Origin: Trifolium pratense
Taxonomy: Eukaryota > Streptophyta > Magnoliopsida > Fabales > Fabaceae
Assembly: GCF_020283565.1 (NCBI RefSeq)
Contig: NC_060063.1
Coordinates: forward strand, 18,542,720 to 18,606,719
DNA length: 64,000 nt
Reading direction: 5' to 3'
Part shown: positions 1-11,390 of the stretch, piece after piece
Layout of the letters: each line of letters starts with the position of its first letter
Numbering within the stretch: position 1 is the stretch's first letter
Translations under genes and position numbers: made by a program
The notes under the pieces: model-generated
Databases searched by the model: none
What the model saw: only the letters and a program-made list of their open reading frames with translations
What the model was told of the DNA's origin: nothing

Positions 1-563
1 AAAGTAGACAACAAAAGCTTAGACATATTCAGAGACAAAATGAAGTTGAAGGGTTAGATTCTCGGCCGATACTATTTTCAAGAAACTCTTTGCCCCAAAG
101 ATGCCATAATTTAGATGGACAATATCACTCATTTCCGAACTCTCCTGCAATTCCGACATACATGGTTGCAACGAAATCAACACAAGCAAAAGTAAGATCA
201 ACAAGTACACCAAAAACAAGGATAGTAAGGAATTAGGACATAAACTCTGATTGCTATATATTCACCATGCCAAAGAAAGCTCAATAATAATCATCAAGGA
301 TCTTCTAGCTTAAAAGAATGAAGTATCTCTCAGTATCTTTCATGTTAGAACTCACCTATATTTATAGTCTTTAATTTCTAAAGCACGAGTTACAATACAA
401 CATTGGTAAATAATGTTGAAATATTCTAGTAGTTACTACTTAATTCCGCCTTTATTTCGTTTTATTTTAATTTAGTATATCACTCACTCCTTTATCTAAG
501 TAGTAAACATTGTGAACTTTATAAAAAGGAGCACACTTTCATTAGAATAAACATACTCTGAAT
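1..563. other. AT-rich flank with no convincing gene
   Basis: I see no reliable gene here. On the minus strand (219-19) there is an open frame of about 66 codons. It begins without an ATG, runs through a hydrophobic stretch of leucines, isoleucines and valines, and ends in a polar tail. A TATA-like stretch on the minus strand near 357-367 lies upstream, but the ATGs that follow it open only very short frames. It could be a remnant of a small secreted-protein gene. The MULE end begins at 564. Confidence 0.3.
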
Positions 564-735
564 GGGAGCTTCTAGGGTGAAGTCACAAAAATGACTTCTT
601 AAAAGAAGTCAGGTCAACTGTCCAATAGGAAGATAGTTGATTCCACATCAGCTTTAGTGTGTTATGAAGGTTCATGGTGAGTCTTTTTATTAAAAGTTTT
701 GGTTATTGCAAATCAGTCCCCATTAAAGTTAATAA
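564..735 (+). repeat. Left terminal inverted repeat of a MULE family
   Basis: Read inward, 564-610 matches the reverse complement of 46126-46080. Shared blocks include TTCTAGG, GAAGTCA, ACTTCTT and AAAGAAGTC. Weaker similarity continues for about 170 bp (for example TTGCAAA followed by AGTCCC). Long, AT-rich, imperfect terminal repeats are typical of Mutator-like elements. No matching 9-bp target duplication was found, so I cannot prove that the two ends belong to one insertion. Confidence 0.55.
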
Positions 736-810
736 TAATTTTCTAGTTTACAACTAAAAACAAGTTTTATTTATGAATTAAATTGAATAATAATTTACAA
801 AAATAACAAA

Positions 811-1195
811 GTTTGAATATTTGACAAATTTATTTCTCCAATTGAAAACCCTAAATTCCCAAATTCATCGTGTTCTTCATTCTGAACCGTATTCTCCCTA
901 CTCCTCCTTCTCCTCAATCGAACTCTTCGTTGTCCTCCATCTACCCCATCGTATTCATCTCCTCCATCTACCCCATCGTATTCATCTCCTCCATCGTACT
1001 GTTCTTTATCCCTCATCTCCTCTGTCGTATTAATATTTGTCGTCCATCTCATCCTTCGTGTTCTTTTTTGTTATGAATCGCTTATCTTCTACCTTATTGT
1101 TCCTCTTCCCCTCGATTTGTAGCAAATTATAGGTTGTTCGTGTTTCTCTCAACTTCCCAAGAGTTCAACATCGTCGTTTTCTATCACAGGTAAAT
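811..1195 (+). other. 5'-UTR-like leader with 27-bp minisatellite and splice donor
   Basis: Inside the left MULE end, a plus-strand stretch looks like a plant 5' leader. It contains an AAACCCTAAATT motif at about 846, a pyrimidine-rich tract, and a donor-like CACAG/GTAAAT at about 1190. Within it, 937-1000 holds about two and a half copies of a 27-bp unit containing CATCGTATTCATCTCCTC. The first later ATG (1827) opens only 24 codons before TGA, so any gene that started here is decayed. Confidence 0.35.
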
Positions 1196-2832
1196 GAAAT
1201 TGATTTTAATTTTAGTTCGACAATAATTACTGAATTGAGGTATTTATACTTAGCCAAAAAACGATAGATTTGGAAATAGGTTTTGGTTTTAAAATTGAAG
1301 TTGATTTGAATTGTTTGCCACAAAGATGATTTGGTATTAGGGTTGTATTTTTATTTAAATATGATTGTAGTTCTTACACAGTAACTTATGAAATTGGGGA
1401 TTAGGGATTGTATGTTCAAATTATCATCACTGAAGCTGATTTCAATTGTTACTCAGGAATATCAATTTTGGGTTAAGGGTTTTGCTGTTAAATTGAATAT
1501 GATTGGAGTTCTTACCCAGTAAAATATGGAAATTGTGGCTGATTTTAATTGTCAGCCACAAAGATCAACTTTTGGATTAGGGTTGGGTTTTAAATTGAAT
1601 TTGACTGACCTGAAAATTATGTCATTGGTGATTAGGGTTTGTATGTTTCAAATTCTCTGCTTAGATTCAACAGATTAATAAATTGAATGTGTAGTGTCTG
1701 ATTTGAATTGGGAATTTCACTGTTTGACACTCTGTTAATATGCCTATCAATTTAAAACTTAAATTATAGTGTGATATTATTCAAGTTTAATTTGTGTGGC
1801 ATTGTTAAATTTGCTGCAGTTAAGTTATGGATAGCAAGGATAGCAATGAGTCAACTGTGAGATTCTCAATAGACAAAGGAAACAGAGGAGCTAACAATTG
1901 ACAATTTGAATTACATGAATGACGTGACTTAGCATAGGAAATTGTTGACTGTAAATTCTTGGTTGTAAATTCTAAGATAAGATCATCTAATTAAACTTAC
2001 ATTGCATGATATATTATGTTATTCTCCACATTTGAGTTGAACAATGTAAAGTAGTTTTTACAATTCTAGGTTGTTCAATGTACCTTAAGTGATTACAAAA
2101 ACAAGTCAAAAATTATTATAATCTGAGTTATACAACGATTTCTTATATAATGCTTTGTACTTAAGTTGAATTTGACATCGATTATGTTAATAAATGAATA
2201 CATACAAAGTTTTGTTATATGGAAATACCTAATTTGATCACAATGGTAAATTTGTAATGAATTGCTTAATGTTTAATTGTGTTGTTTGACGTTGAGTTAA
2301 ACTTGCTTATATTAACCAAAGTTTTGTTTTTTTATTTTTTTGAAGCAGTTTAGAGGGATTCGTAGCATGTTGATTTGAATTCAAAATGTGAAGGAGAGCA
2401 TGTGAATGCTAAAGTTCGTTTTCAAAATAGTAGCAAAAGAGGTATGTAATAATAAAAGTTAAATAACGCATGTGTGCGTGTGTAACACAAATTTTTTAGT
2501 TTTAAATTACGTTGGAAACAAGTACATTATGTTTCCATATAATTTTGTATTAAATATGTTGGAAACTAGTAATGTACAAGTAAAGCACAACCAAAGTAAG
2601 TCAAACATATAAAGCACTACCAAAGTAACTCAAACATATAAAACAACCAAAATAATATCCAAAACACTTAAAGAAACTGAAACATCCAAGTGCCAAAACA
2701 CATTACAATCCAAAATTAAAGCAACTGAATGAAGTTTGTAAAAGCTTCACGTTACAACCCAAAATTAAATTATAAATCAAAACAAGCATAATGCCCCAAA
2801 GTCTCACACGTTACCCAACATAGAACACAAAT
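1196..2832. other. Non-coding MULE interior with degenerate repeats
   Basis: No gene is supported here. About 1240-1680 holds three to four diverged copies of a unit of roughly 115-125 bp. Each contains a 'GCCACAAAGAT...ATTAGGGTT...AAATTGAAT'-like core and 'GAGTTCTTAC...CAGTAA'. About 2574-2640 contains a short direct repeat around AAAGTAA-TCAAACATATAAA. The rest is AT-rich. It may be the intron and remnant of a gene that started at the left leader. Confidence 0.35.
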
Positions 2833-4802
2833 TCAAACTTTAACCAACGCCCTTCTTTTCTTGTGCTGATCTTCCCAATACTTGGTAGCATTTGACACGA
2901 GTTCATTCTTCAACACATTATTAGATGAGAGACAAATAAAAAGAGCTAGCTTCATCCTTGTGGCCGTAACAACCTGAATACAATTATTAAACAGTTAAAT
3001 AAAAACATAAATATAAGTAATGGGGAAAGGTATAAGAAAAAACCAAAGTGTGTTTGCTAGACTTACAGCTACGTTTTCATAATCATTCATGTACCCACAC
3101 TCAATCATCCATTTTGCAACCCACACTCCGCAGTCGTTGCTACAGTCAGTCATTTAAAAGCATTACATTAGTGTGAGAGTCATTGGTAAAGTTGAATAAA
3201 TTTAAAATATAGTAAGGGTTGATGAGACGTACGATCCTTGTCGCTGGAATGGGAGTCCCTTAGTGTTAACAAGGGGGTAGTTTGTGATTAAACTGTCATG
3301 GTAAGTAGGATTGACCAGGCCAATAGTAGGATGTAGCAGAATTTTCTTGACAAATATGGTCTAGAGTGAAATCCAAATATTGAAATTAAGTTAATACTAA
3401 AAAAAAACATTTTATTTCAAAGTAAAACGAAGTAGGTAGCACTACAGTGAATGCATACCACTTGCATTATGGCATGACGTCTCTCATGAAATCTATCAGC
3501 ATCAGGCAGAGAGTCCAACCAAACAAGTTGTCTATCCAACAGATCAACAACCAGCAGGTACCAGTGTGCTCCCCCGTCGTTCATAGGAATAAAAATCTAT
3601 AAAAAAAAATCTAACATTTAGTGGTATGAAAAGAATTATCAAACCACAATTAACAAATTAAAAAATAGTGCAGTAACATTGTAACCTTGGTAACACCACC
3701 AGTTGGTTTCATGAAGGTAGTCTTATACATTTCCCTAATACGATCAGCTGTGTAGTTGGTATTCAGAGCATATTGCTTAAAAACAAATGCAGCTTAAGTC
3801 AACAATTAATAATTAATACTTAATGGATGTAACATAATTAGACGGGTTAGTGTTAATCACCGCAAAATGAGTAGGCAAATACCAAACCTTCCTAACTTTG
3901 CCTACTGTAGTGTTTAGCCAATTTGTTCTGTCAACTATGAGATTAATAATCTGCAGGGAAAGAAGTAAATGAAATTAGTTATAAATTTTATTTAAAAATA
4001 GATGAAATTAAGTATTTTTTAAAAAATACTTAATTTACCTCTTCGTCCACCGGGCATCTAGGCATGAGAGACTTAAGTGCCTTCCTATCTCCATATAAAC
4101 CCGAATCAGTTCTAACCAAAACTTCATCACTGTAAACAATAGATGGTATGCAGTGTTAGTATAAAATATGAAATTTCATACAAAATATTAACAATTTAAA
4201 TACCAGCAGGTTTAAAATACGCACCCCAGCAGCTTCTCATCATCTCTCATAAAGACGTATGCAGCAGTGTAAGTACATATGTCATTCAAGCACATCTTTC
4301 GAGCAGGTCGAAATGTCATCGGCATCCACTGTTATTAAATAGGAGTGAAACAAAAACTCATGTAAGTAACAAAAATTCACATGATGGTATAATTGGTTGT
4401 ATTTAAAAATAGGGTAAATATAGTTAGGGTTCCAACTAGTTAAAGCTTACTTCCGGAATATATAAAGGAACGTCAGCACCCTCATAACCAAAAGAACTTA
4501 TTGGATGATAGTTTAAGTAAAAATCATTGTCATCATCTTGTTCTGGCTGGCAGAATAGTTTCCTGGTTATCCTATCATACTGAAAGTCATCAAGTGTACT
4601 AGGACCATCAAATCTGAGCTTAATTTTGGCTGGGGCTGATGCGTTGCCCTTGGTCAAATCAATATCTGGCTTTGTTGGCCTTGTTGCGGTTGCTGCCTTT
4701 TTTTTAGCCGCACGTTTACGGTCCAACTTAGGGGTTGAAGCAGTGGACTCGTAATCTTTGTCGTCATCACTTTCATCCAATTTTCGGCTAGAATTGTATC
4801 TA
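2833..4802 (-). CDS. Ulp1-like C48 cysteine protease, nine spliced exons
   Basis: Nine minus-strand exons join in one open frame with GT-AG borders: 4802-4451, 4328-4225, 4129-4039, 3950-3861, 3775-3686, 3596-3459, 3360-3233, 3139-3067 and 2973-2833. They give about 401 codons including the stop. The C-terminal half has the Ulp1 (deSUMOylase, family C48) signature. Histidine is in GGAHWYLLVVD, the acidic residue in VWLDSLPD, the oxyanion glutamine in QRQGS and the catalytic cysteine in NDCGVWVAKW. All four are present. The first exon is charged, with a KRAAKKKAATATR nuclear-localisation-like stretch. Known members cut SUMO from targets, and copies are carried by some plant MULEs. Here it lies near the left MULE end, on the same strand as the transposase. 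Phase at 4802 shows that an upstream exon is needed. Function is inferred from motifs only. Confidence 0.75.
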
Positions 4803-5276
4803 CTGCACACACATATTAATTTACCATTTATTAGTATTACATACAGAAAACAAATTATTGTGAACTAAATCTACTAACCACATGAACCCCTTCTAAACCC
4901 CAAAAACAGAGCACTTTAAAAAACCATTAAAAACCCTACCAATTTTAAAAAGTCAGTAAAACTGTTTTTACAATGTGTTCCTCTTAGTGTGTGGTCTATA
5001 TTTGGTCTAACCTTCAATATGAAGAAATATGCAGAAATATGAAGAAGTAGGGTTCTATATTTTATACAATTTCATTGTAAAGTTACAATAGTATGTGCTT
5101 AACAAAAATTAGTTTGATTGGCAAAATACACACTCATTTTGATGACAACAAAACATTTTGAGTATTAGTATCAATCTTGCTTATCAATTAAAGGACAACA
5201 AACATATTAAACAGATCTACATCTTGAATAAAAATAACTTAAAAGGTATAAATCAAATTTGTATGATTTGTTACCT

Positions 5277-5720
5277 GGAGGACAAGTCAATGTAGTTTTG
5301 TTTTACCGTCTCTTATCGCTTCTCAGAGTAATGCTTGCCTGTTTGTACTGAGGTAGTGGTAGTTTTAGATGTCATTTTAACTTTCTTAGTAGTTGCATGC
5401 TTTCCAGATGTGATTTCTCTCAGCTGTTTTTAGAGCTGTAAAAAGGGCCTTAAGGGGCCGGCCCTTTAAGGGGCGGACCCACTTATTCCTGATTATTAAT
5501 TTTATTTAAATTTTAAACACAGTTTTTTTAGGGTACCGATCGTGGACAGTGCTGATTGAAGAAAATGAGAATAAGTTCACGACACTAGAAAAATTGTTTA
5601 AAATTTAAATAAAATTAATAATCAGGAATAAGTGGGTCCGCCCCTTAAAGGGCCGGCCCCTTAAGGCCCTTTTTACAGCTCTAGCTGTTTTCGTGTTCTG
5701 GGAGGAGAAGGTCTTCTCAT
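5277..5720 (-). pseudogene. Probable 5' exon of the Ulp1-like gene, split by a MITE
   Basis: On the minus strand an ATG near 5718 begins MRRPSPPRTRKQ. The 253-bp MITE follows, and the frame continues as LREITSGKHATTKKVKM to a stop after SEKR near 5313. Removing the MITE and one copy of its 8-bp duplication joins the two parts in frame. That indicates coding sequence before insertion. I could not find a splice donor that leaves this exon in the phase needed at 4802, so it may be further damaged or a middle exon may be missing from my model. Confidence 0.45.
5431..5683. mobile_element. hAT-type MITE, 253 bp, near-perfect palindrome
   Basis: The element begins TAGAGCTGTAAAAAGGGCC and ends with the exact inverse. 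The two arms match for roughly 88 bp and include the GC-rich block around GGCCGGCCC. The centre (about 75 bp) is unpaired. It is flanked by an 8-bp direct repeat, gctgtttt, at 5423-5430 and 5684-5691. An 8-bp duplication and TAGAGCTG-type ends fit the hAT superfamily. It carries no ORF and would need a transposase in trans. The clean arms suggest a recent insertion. Confidence 0.85.
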
Positions 5721-6119
5721 TTTGGTGGTTGATGAATGCAGATTAGGAATGCAAAAGGATGGCTTGTTGGTTTTGTTGCAAAAGACCAGCAATTGAAAGG
5801 TTGTATGCTTAGACTTAATAGATGCTAGGTTTTGCAAATGAAAAGTAACATGGGATGTATAATGATTAAGACTCTATGTACACGTTTTTAGGAGGCTTAG
5901 AAGTGGATTAGAAGTGGAAAAGTCATGTCAGAATTTTTGTGTGCTCAATGATACTTTTTTGTTTAAACCAACATCCATTAATGTGGTGTAGGCTGTGTTA
6001 ATAATGTTTAATTTCGAGTATTATTAGTGAATTGGTTGTTTTTTTTTCCTAATCAATTAGTTTTTTTGCAATTACGTATTTAATATAAAAATATATATTA
6101 CTTTCGATTCTAAATTTTT
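5721..6119. other. Upstream region of the Ulp1-like gene, no feature seen
   Basis: AT-rich intergenic DNA between the probable Ulp1 5' exon and the first tandem array. It holds T-runs and no open frame of note. It may contain the promoter of the Ulp1-like gene, but I cannot point to a clear TATA box. Confidence 0.3.
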
Positions 6120-7130
6120 ACGGTCTATAACTTACGGCGGATCGTCCGTAATCTAAATTTTAAAATTTTTTTTCAAAAAATTCAATTTTAAATTGATTAG
6201 CTCTACTCTCGAATAAACTTGAATTTCAAATTTCTTAAAGATTATCTGAGAGTGACTTTCGGCGTATCCGTCGTATTGTTACGGGTACGGTCTATAACTT
6301 ACGGTGGATTGTCCGTAATCTAAATTTTTAATTTTTTTTTCAAAAAATTCAATTTTAAATTGATTAGCTCTACTCTCGAATAAACTTGAATTTCAAATTT
6401 CTTAAAGATTATCGGAGAGTGACTTTTGGCGTATCCGTCGTATTGTTACGGGTACGGTCTATAACTTACGGCGGATTGTCCGTAATCTAAATTTTTAATT
6501 TTTTTTCAAAAAATTCAATTTTAAATTGATTAGCTCTACTCTCGAATAAACTTGAATTTCAAATTTCTTAAAGATTATCGGAGAGTGACTTTCGGCGTAT
6601 CCGTCGTATTGTTACGGGTACGGTCTATAACTTACGGCGGATTGTGCGTAATCTAAATTTTTAATTTTTTTTTCAAAAAATTCAATTTTAAATTGATTAG
6701 CTCTACTCTCGAATAAACTTGAATTTCAAATTTCTTAAAGATTATCGGAGAGTGACTTTCGGCGTATCCGTCGTATTGTTACGGGTACGGTCTATAACTT
6801 ACGGCGGATTGTCCGTAATCTAAATTTTTAATTTTTTTTTCAAAAAATTCAATTTTAAATTGATTAGCTCTACTCTCGAATAAACTTGAATTTCAAATTT
6901 CTTAAAGATTATCGGAGAGTGACTTTCGGCGTATCCGTCGTATTGTTACGGGTACGGTCTATAACTTACGGCGGATCGTCCGTAATCTAAATTTTTAAAT
7001 TTTTTTTCAAAAAATTCAATTTTAAATTGATTAGCTCTACTCTCGAATAAACTTGAATTTCAAATTTCTTAAAGATTATCGGAGAGTGACTTTCGGCGTA
7101 TCCGTCGTATTGTTACGGGTACGGTCTAAA
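6120..7130. repeat. Tandem array 1, six units of about 167 bp
   Basis: ACGGTCTATAACTTACGG recurs at 6120, 6287, 6454, 6620, 6787 and 6954, with a final partial start at 7121. The spacings are 167, 167, 166, 167, 167 and 167. Units differ at only a few bases (for example GATCGTCC, GATTGTCC, GATTGTGC). The array ends about 160 bp beyond the 3' end of the first B3-like gene. Its monomer is a diverged relative of array 2: both carry TCCGTCGTA, ACGGTCTATA and an (A)CTCTCG-ATAAA-TTGAATTT block. Lengths near one nucleosome repeat are usual for plant satellites. Confidence 0.9.
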
Positions 7131-7291
7131 CTTCGAAAGTGGTTTATAACATGATTTTCACAAAATAAGTACTTCGAAATATCAATTGTCATCAAAATAC
7201 ATTGTCAATTAACACATAGATTCTTATCAAAATAAAAAACACTAAACTGTTTCAAAACATAGATGTGGTTATCATTTCAAAACACCAAATA

Positions 7292-8500
7292 TCATTTCAA
7301 ACTCCTAACATAAAAGGTGTGGTTATCATAGATGTTGCTTGTATTGAAGAGCAGCCGATCCCCAACCTTAAATCCATTGATTCCAACAACTTCCCTCCAA
7401 CCGCTTGAGATCTTTACCACAAACGGATGCCTTTGATACTCTAGCTCGCACCTGTGCTTTTCTCTAGTGTCTCCAATAATGATGATTTGATCCAGCATTG
7501 TCTCGCACAAATACTCCCCCATCTCTTCAGGCAATGTCTGCAACAAAGAACATAAACATAATAACCATCAATTTTTTCATTTTATGTTCATATAATTAAA
7601 TAAAAAAATTAACCATAACATTTTGATCGAGATACCAACCAAAGATTCCACAATTTCAGGATCCTCCGTCATAGTAATTTCGAAGGTAACCGCCTTTCGG
7701 AGAGCTCGCGACTTTGTATGCCAAGTCGGAAATTTGTCGGGAGTAATTGGGTGATCTTTAGGAATGATCTGAAACTGGTCATTACCAAAATATTTGAAGA
7801 AAATTGGATGATGACCTTCAAACTTGTAGTGTGTTCTTAAAGCCGTCCAACCAGCTGTAATTCTAGGGACATCACCATCGTTGTTGAACAATACTCGGAG
7901 TCGAAGACCTTTTGAATCAAACAGCTGCCAAACTTGTCCCAACTCAGCTTTGTGATCTTCATAAAAAGTTCTTTCAACCTCTCCCTTGACCTAAAAAGGA
8001 AACAAATAAAAAAGTTATAAAAAAATTGACAATTTTTCATAAACAAATTGACAATTATACTCACGGCGTATTGACAATTTTGCTTAAGCAAATTGACAAT
8101 TTTCCTTAAACAATTTTACAATTTTCCTTAAAATAATCGTGATGTCTAATAAATTTAGATTCATATTTTTTACTCAGATAGAAAAAAAACTATGCTTTGT
8201 TTTTAAGCAAATTGACAATTTTCCTTAAGCAATTTGACAAATTTCCTTAAGCAAATTGACAATTTTCCTTAAGCAAATTGACAATTTTCCTTAAAATAAT
8301 CGACAGGTCTAATAAAGTTAGATTCTTATTTTTTACTCAAATAGAAAAAAAAAACTACGATGCTCTGTTTTTTAACTCAAACTCAAACTGTACAAAAACT
8401 AAAGAAATCAAACCAACAAACATACCTCTCCTCTAACATGAACGGTCAAAAAGTAACCCCTTGCTGGTTTTTGAAGAATATCGCCAACAGTTTCCACCAT
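7292..8500 (-). CDS. B3-domain-like DNA-binding protein, three exons
   Basis: The model uses exons 8500-8426, 7990-7640 and 7537-7292 (223 aa). The start is the ATG at 8500 and the exon 1 donor is GAGAG/GTATGT. Exon 2 contains TAGWTALRTHYKFEGHH followed by IFFKYFGNDQFQI, and exon 3 contains SGWREVVGINGFKVGDRLLF. Both resemble the middle and end of plant B3 DNA-binding folds (GW...N...GD...F), so it may hold two B3 modules. The exon 2 donor (CTTTG/GTTGGT) is weak. A stronger GTATCT four bases on would put a stop in exon 3, so the phase-0 choice is preferred. Tandem arrays lie on both sides. The likely role is sequence-specific DNA binding in the nucleus; the target is unknown. Confidence 0.6.
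8010..8345. repeat. AAATTGACAATTTTCC minisatellite in intron 1 of the B3 gene
   Basis: About eight imperfect copies of a 20-22-bp unit containing AAATTGACAATTTTCCTTAAG occur in two clusters (8024-8120 and 8207-8295). Each cluster is followed by a matching stretch containing AATAATCG, GTCTAATAAA and TTTTTTACTCA. So a block of about 170-180 bp has itself been duplicated. It lies within the first intron of the B3-like gene. Confidence 0.7.
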
Positions 8501-9035
8501 TTTTTGATATCTGAGATGGACGGAGATGAACTTTGCGATGGATAAAAATGGCGTCTGGGAGATGAAGTGTGAGACTCAACAATGGCGTGTGGGAGATGAA
8601 GTTTGTTTTGGAAAAAAAGCGAGTGGGAGTAGATGAGAGAACTTTATTGTTCTGTCTTGGTAGAAGAAATGAAAAGATTTGGGTAAACACAAAACGTTTA
8701 CCAAGGTTTGCAATGATGATAATGGGGAGGGAAATTAATTTCGGTGTTATTGAAGCGAAAAGACACAAACCTGTCTAGTTGAGATTAACGAGTGAATCGT
8801 TTAGTTGGTTTTGAGTTGTCAAAAGTCACGCGTAATTTGGTAAACGTTTTGGATGGTTGGATCTACATAGTGTGTCATCCGATGGTTGATGTTAAACGGA
8901 TGACTTTCTGACTTACATACTGACCACCGTCCGATTAAAACGAGTTTTAAATGGCACGTTGGTTGATGTAAACGCGTGTGCGAAGGCTGCACCGGATAAA
9001 TGACACGATTTTACTTATTTATTTTTGTTAGTCAG
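8501..9035. other. Upstream region of the first B3-like gene
   Basis: No gene is supported. The sequence should contain the promoter of the minus-strand B3-like gene, between its ATG (8500) and array 2 (9036). The open frames here are short and lack conserved features. Confidence 0.3.
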
Positions 9036-10303
9036 TTTATTTTTGTCGGAGAAGGAACTTAGTGTCTCCGTCGTAGTGTTAGGGTTACGGTCTATATCTC
9101 ACGGCGTATTCGTCCACAAACTCAACTTTCATTTTTTTAGTTTTCTCATAAAATTTAATTTCTCATTTTATTTGCTATGCTCTCGGATAAATTTGAATTT
9201 ATTTTTGTCGGAGAAGGAACTTAGTGTCTCCGTCGTAGTGTTAGGGTTACGGTCTATATCTCACGGCGTATTCGTCCACAAACTCAACTTTCATTTTTTT
9301 AGTTTTCTCATAAAATTTAACTTCTCATTTTATTAGCTACGCTCTCGGATAAATTTGAATTTATTTTTGTCGGAGAAGGAACTTAGTGTCTCCGTCGTAG
9401 TGTTAGGGTTACGGTCTATATCTCACGGCGTATTCGTCCACAAACTCAACTTTCATTTTTTTAGTTTTCTCATAAAATTTAACTTCTCATTTTATTAGCT
9501 ACGCTCTCGGATAAATTTGAATTTATTTTTGTCGGAGAAGGAACTTAGTGTCTCCGTCGTAGTGTTAGGGTTACGGTCTATATCTCACGCCGTATCCGTC
9601 CACAAACTCAACTTTCATTTTTTTTATACTTTTTATCAAACAAATTTAACTTCTCATTTTATTAGCTACGCTCTCGGATAAATTTGAATTTATTTTTGTC
9701 GGAGAAGGAACTTAGTGTCTCCGTCGTAGTGTTAGGGTTAAGGTCTATATCTCACGCCGTATCCGTCCACAAACTCAACTTTCATTTTTTTTTACTTTTT
9801 ATCAAACAAATTTAACTTCTCATTTTATTAGCTACGCTCTCGGATAAATTTGAATTTATTTTTGTCGGAGAAGGAACTTAGTGTCTCCGTCGTAGTGTTA
9901 GGGTTACGGTCTATATCTCACGGCGTATTCGTCCACAAACTCAACTTTCATTTTTTTAGTTTTCTCATAAAATTTAACTTCTCATTTTATTAGCTAAGCT
10001 CTCGGATAAATTTGAATTTATTTTTGTCGGAGAAGGAACTTAGTGTATCTGTCGTATTGTTAGGGTTAAGGTCTATATCTCACGCCGTATCCGTCCACAA
10101 ACTCAACTTTCATTTTTTTTTACTTTTTATCAAACAAATTTAACTTCTCATTTTATTAGCTACGCTCTCGGATAAATTTGAATTTATTTTTGTCGGAGAA
10201 GGAACTTAGTGTCTCCGTCGTAGTGTTAGGGTTACGGTCTATATCTCACGGCGTATTCGTCCACAAACTCAACTTTCATTTTTTTAGTTTTCTCATAAAA
10301 TTT
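9036..10303. repeat. Tandem array 2, left part (162/166-bp monomers)
   Basis: GTCGGAGAAGGAACTTAG recurs at 9045, 9207, 9369, 9531, 9698, 9864, 10026 and 10192, with spacings of 162, 162, 162, 167, 166, 162 and 166. Two monomer versions alternate. The shorter has TTTTTTTAGTTTTCTCATAAAATTT and 'CACGGCGTATTC'. The longer has TACTTTTTATCAAACAAATTT and 'CACGCCGTATCC'. The array is interrupted at 10304 by the copia compound and resumes at 33471. Each unit holds TTAGGGTTACGG and one TGTCGG. Confidence 0.9.
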
Positions 10304-11390
10304 TGAAGGTGTGAAAACACAAGAAGGGGGGGTTGAATTGTGTTTTAGCTAAGTTAAAACTTTTTCAAGTTCTTAACTCAACTAAGTTAGCAGCGGATAA
10401 ATAACACAAATAATAACAAGAGAGAGAGAGAGATCACACAAGCAATTTATACTGGTTCCTCTCACAAAACGAGAGTAGTCCAGTCCCCTTGCACTTCCAA
10501 GGGATTTCACTATAATCACACAAGATTACACCTGCTCAAGCACACAAGCAAGAGACTTCTCAACAATGCTCAAGCACACAAGCTTAAGACTTCACACTTA
10601 AGCACACAAGCTTAAGTTTCCTCAAGTAATAGTAAAGTATATGAAGATATACAAATGCTCTTAGATGAACCTAAAGAGAGCAAATACAAATAGTATAGAG
10701 TATTTGACTAAAGTGCAAAAACACTTGATAAGAGGTTCAGAGCTTGTATACACAGAATTCCGAGTTTTTTCAGCACACGTTCAATCCTTAATCATGTATA
10801 TATGTTGTAGCTGATTCTTCTAGTATATATACCACCAGAAAAGAGTCGTTGCAAAAAGAACCGTTGGAGTTGATAAACTTTTGTCTTCAAGCAGTCTGTC
10901 TTGATGCAGTTTGGTTGTATCCAGAACTAAGAAAGAGTTTCAGGTACTTTGACTACTGCAGAGTGGACTTTCCTTATTCAGCTAACAAAACTGAAGACCC
11001 ACGTTCTCAAAAGAGGACAGACAAAACAAGAGTAGCTGAACTGATCAGCCTTGAAAGGTCCTTTTCTTCATTGGTAGAAGAGTTGACTAGCAACGAGAAT
11101 CTTCACAGATTTCAAGAAGCTCTTCAGAGTTTGATGAAGCTTGTAGTCACTTAAGAAGTTCTGAAGTCTTCATCCTCTGAATGTTGTAACTTCTGAAGTC
11201 CAACATCTTCTGAGCGCTTATGAACTTCTGAATTCACCTCCTCTGAGCTTCATTCAGAGCTTATCTGATGCTTATATCTGCGCACTTAAAATAAATTTTT
11301 AGTCCTTCCAATTGTTTATTAATACTTTGTTATCATCAAAACCTTTATAGATTTAGGGGCAAACATTTTTAAATCAATTTTGTTCCAACA
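10304..11390 (-). repeat. LTR, left copy (3' LTR of the left unit)
   Basis: 1087 bp, TG...CA on the plus strand. It differs from the other two LTRs by one base that I could find (C at 10761, A at 21801 and 32841). A plus-strand open frame of about 100 codons lies inside all three LTRs but has no ATG start and runs antisense to the element, so I do not call it a gene. Confidence 0.95.

Noticed and set aside
8433..8768. 111-codon minus-strand frame overlapping B3 exon 1
   Set aside because: The B3 exon 1 frame starting at 8500, with its splice donor, explains this region better; the longer frame has no domain.
9025..9336. Open frame of about 100 codons in tandem array 2
   Set aside because: It is an effect of the 162-bp period being a multiple of three. 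The translation is just the repeat.
9045..10210. TGTCGG auxin-response-factor sites in array 2
   Set aside because: One TGTCGG per unit is real, but it lies in a fixed repeat and the local B3 proteins do not look like auxin response factors, so a functional claim is not warranted.
10849..11154. 101-codon plus-strand frame in all three copia LTRs
   Set aside because: It has no ATG start, runs antisense inside the LTR, and repeats simply because the LTR repeats. No recognisable domain.
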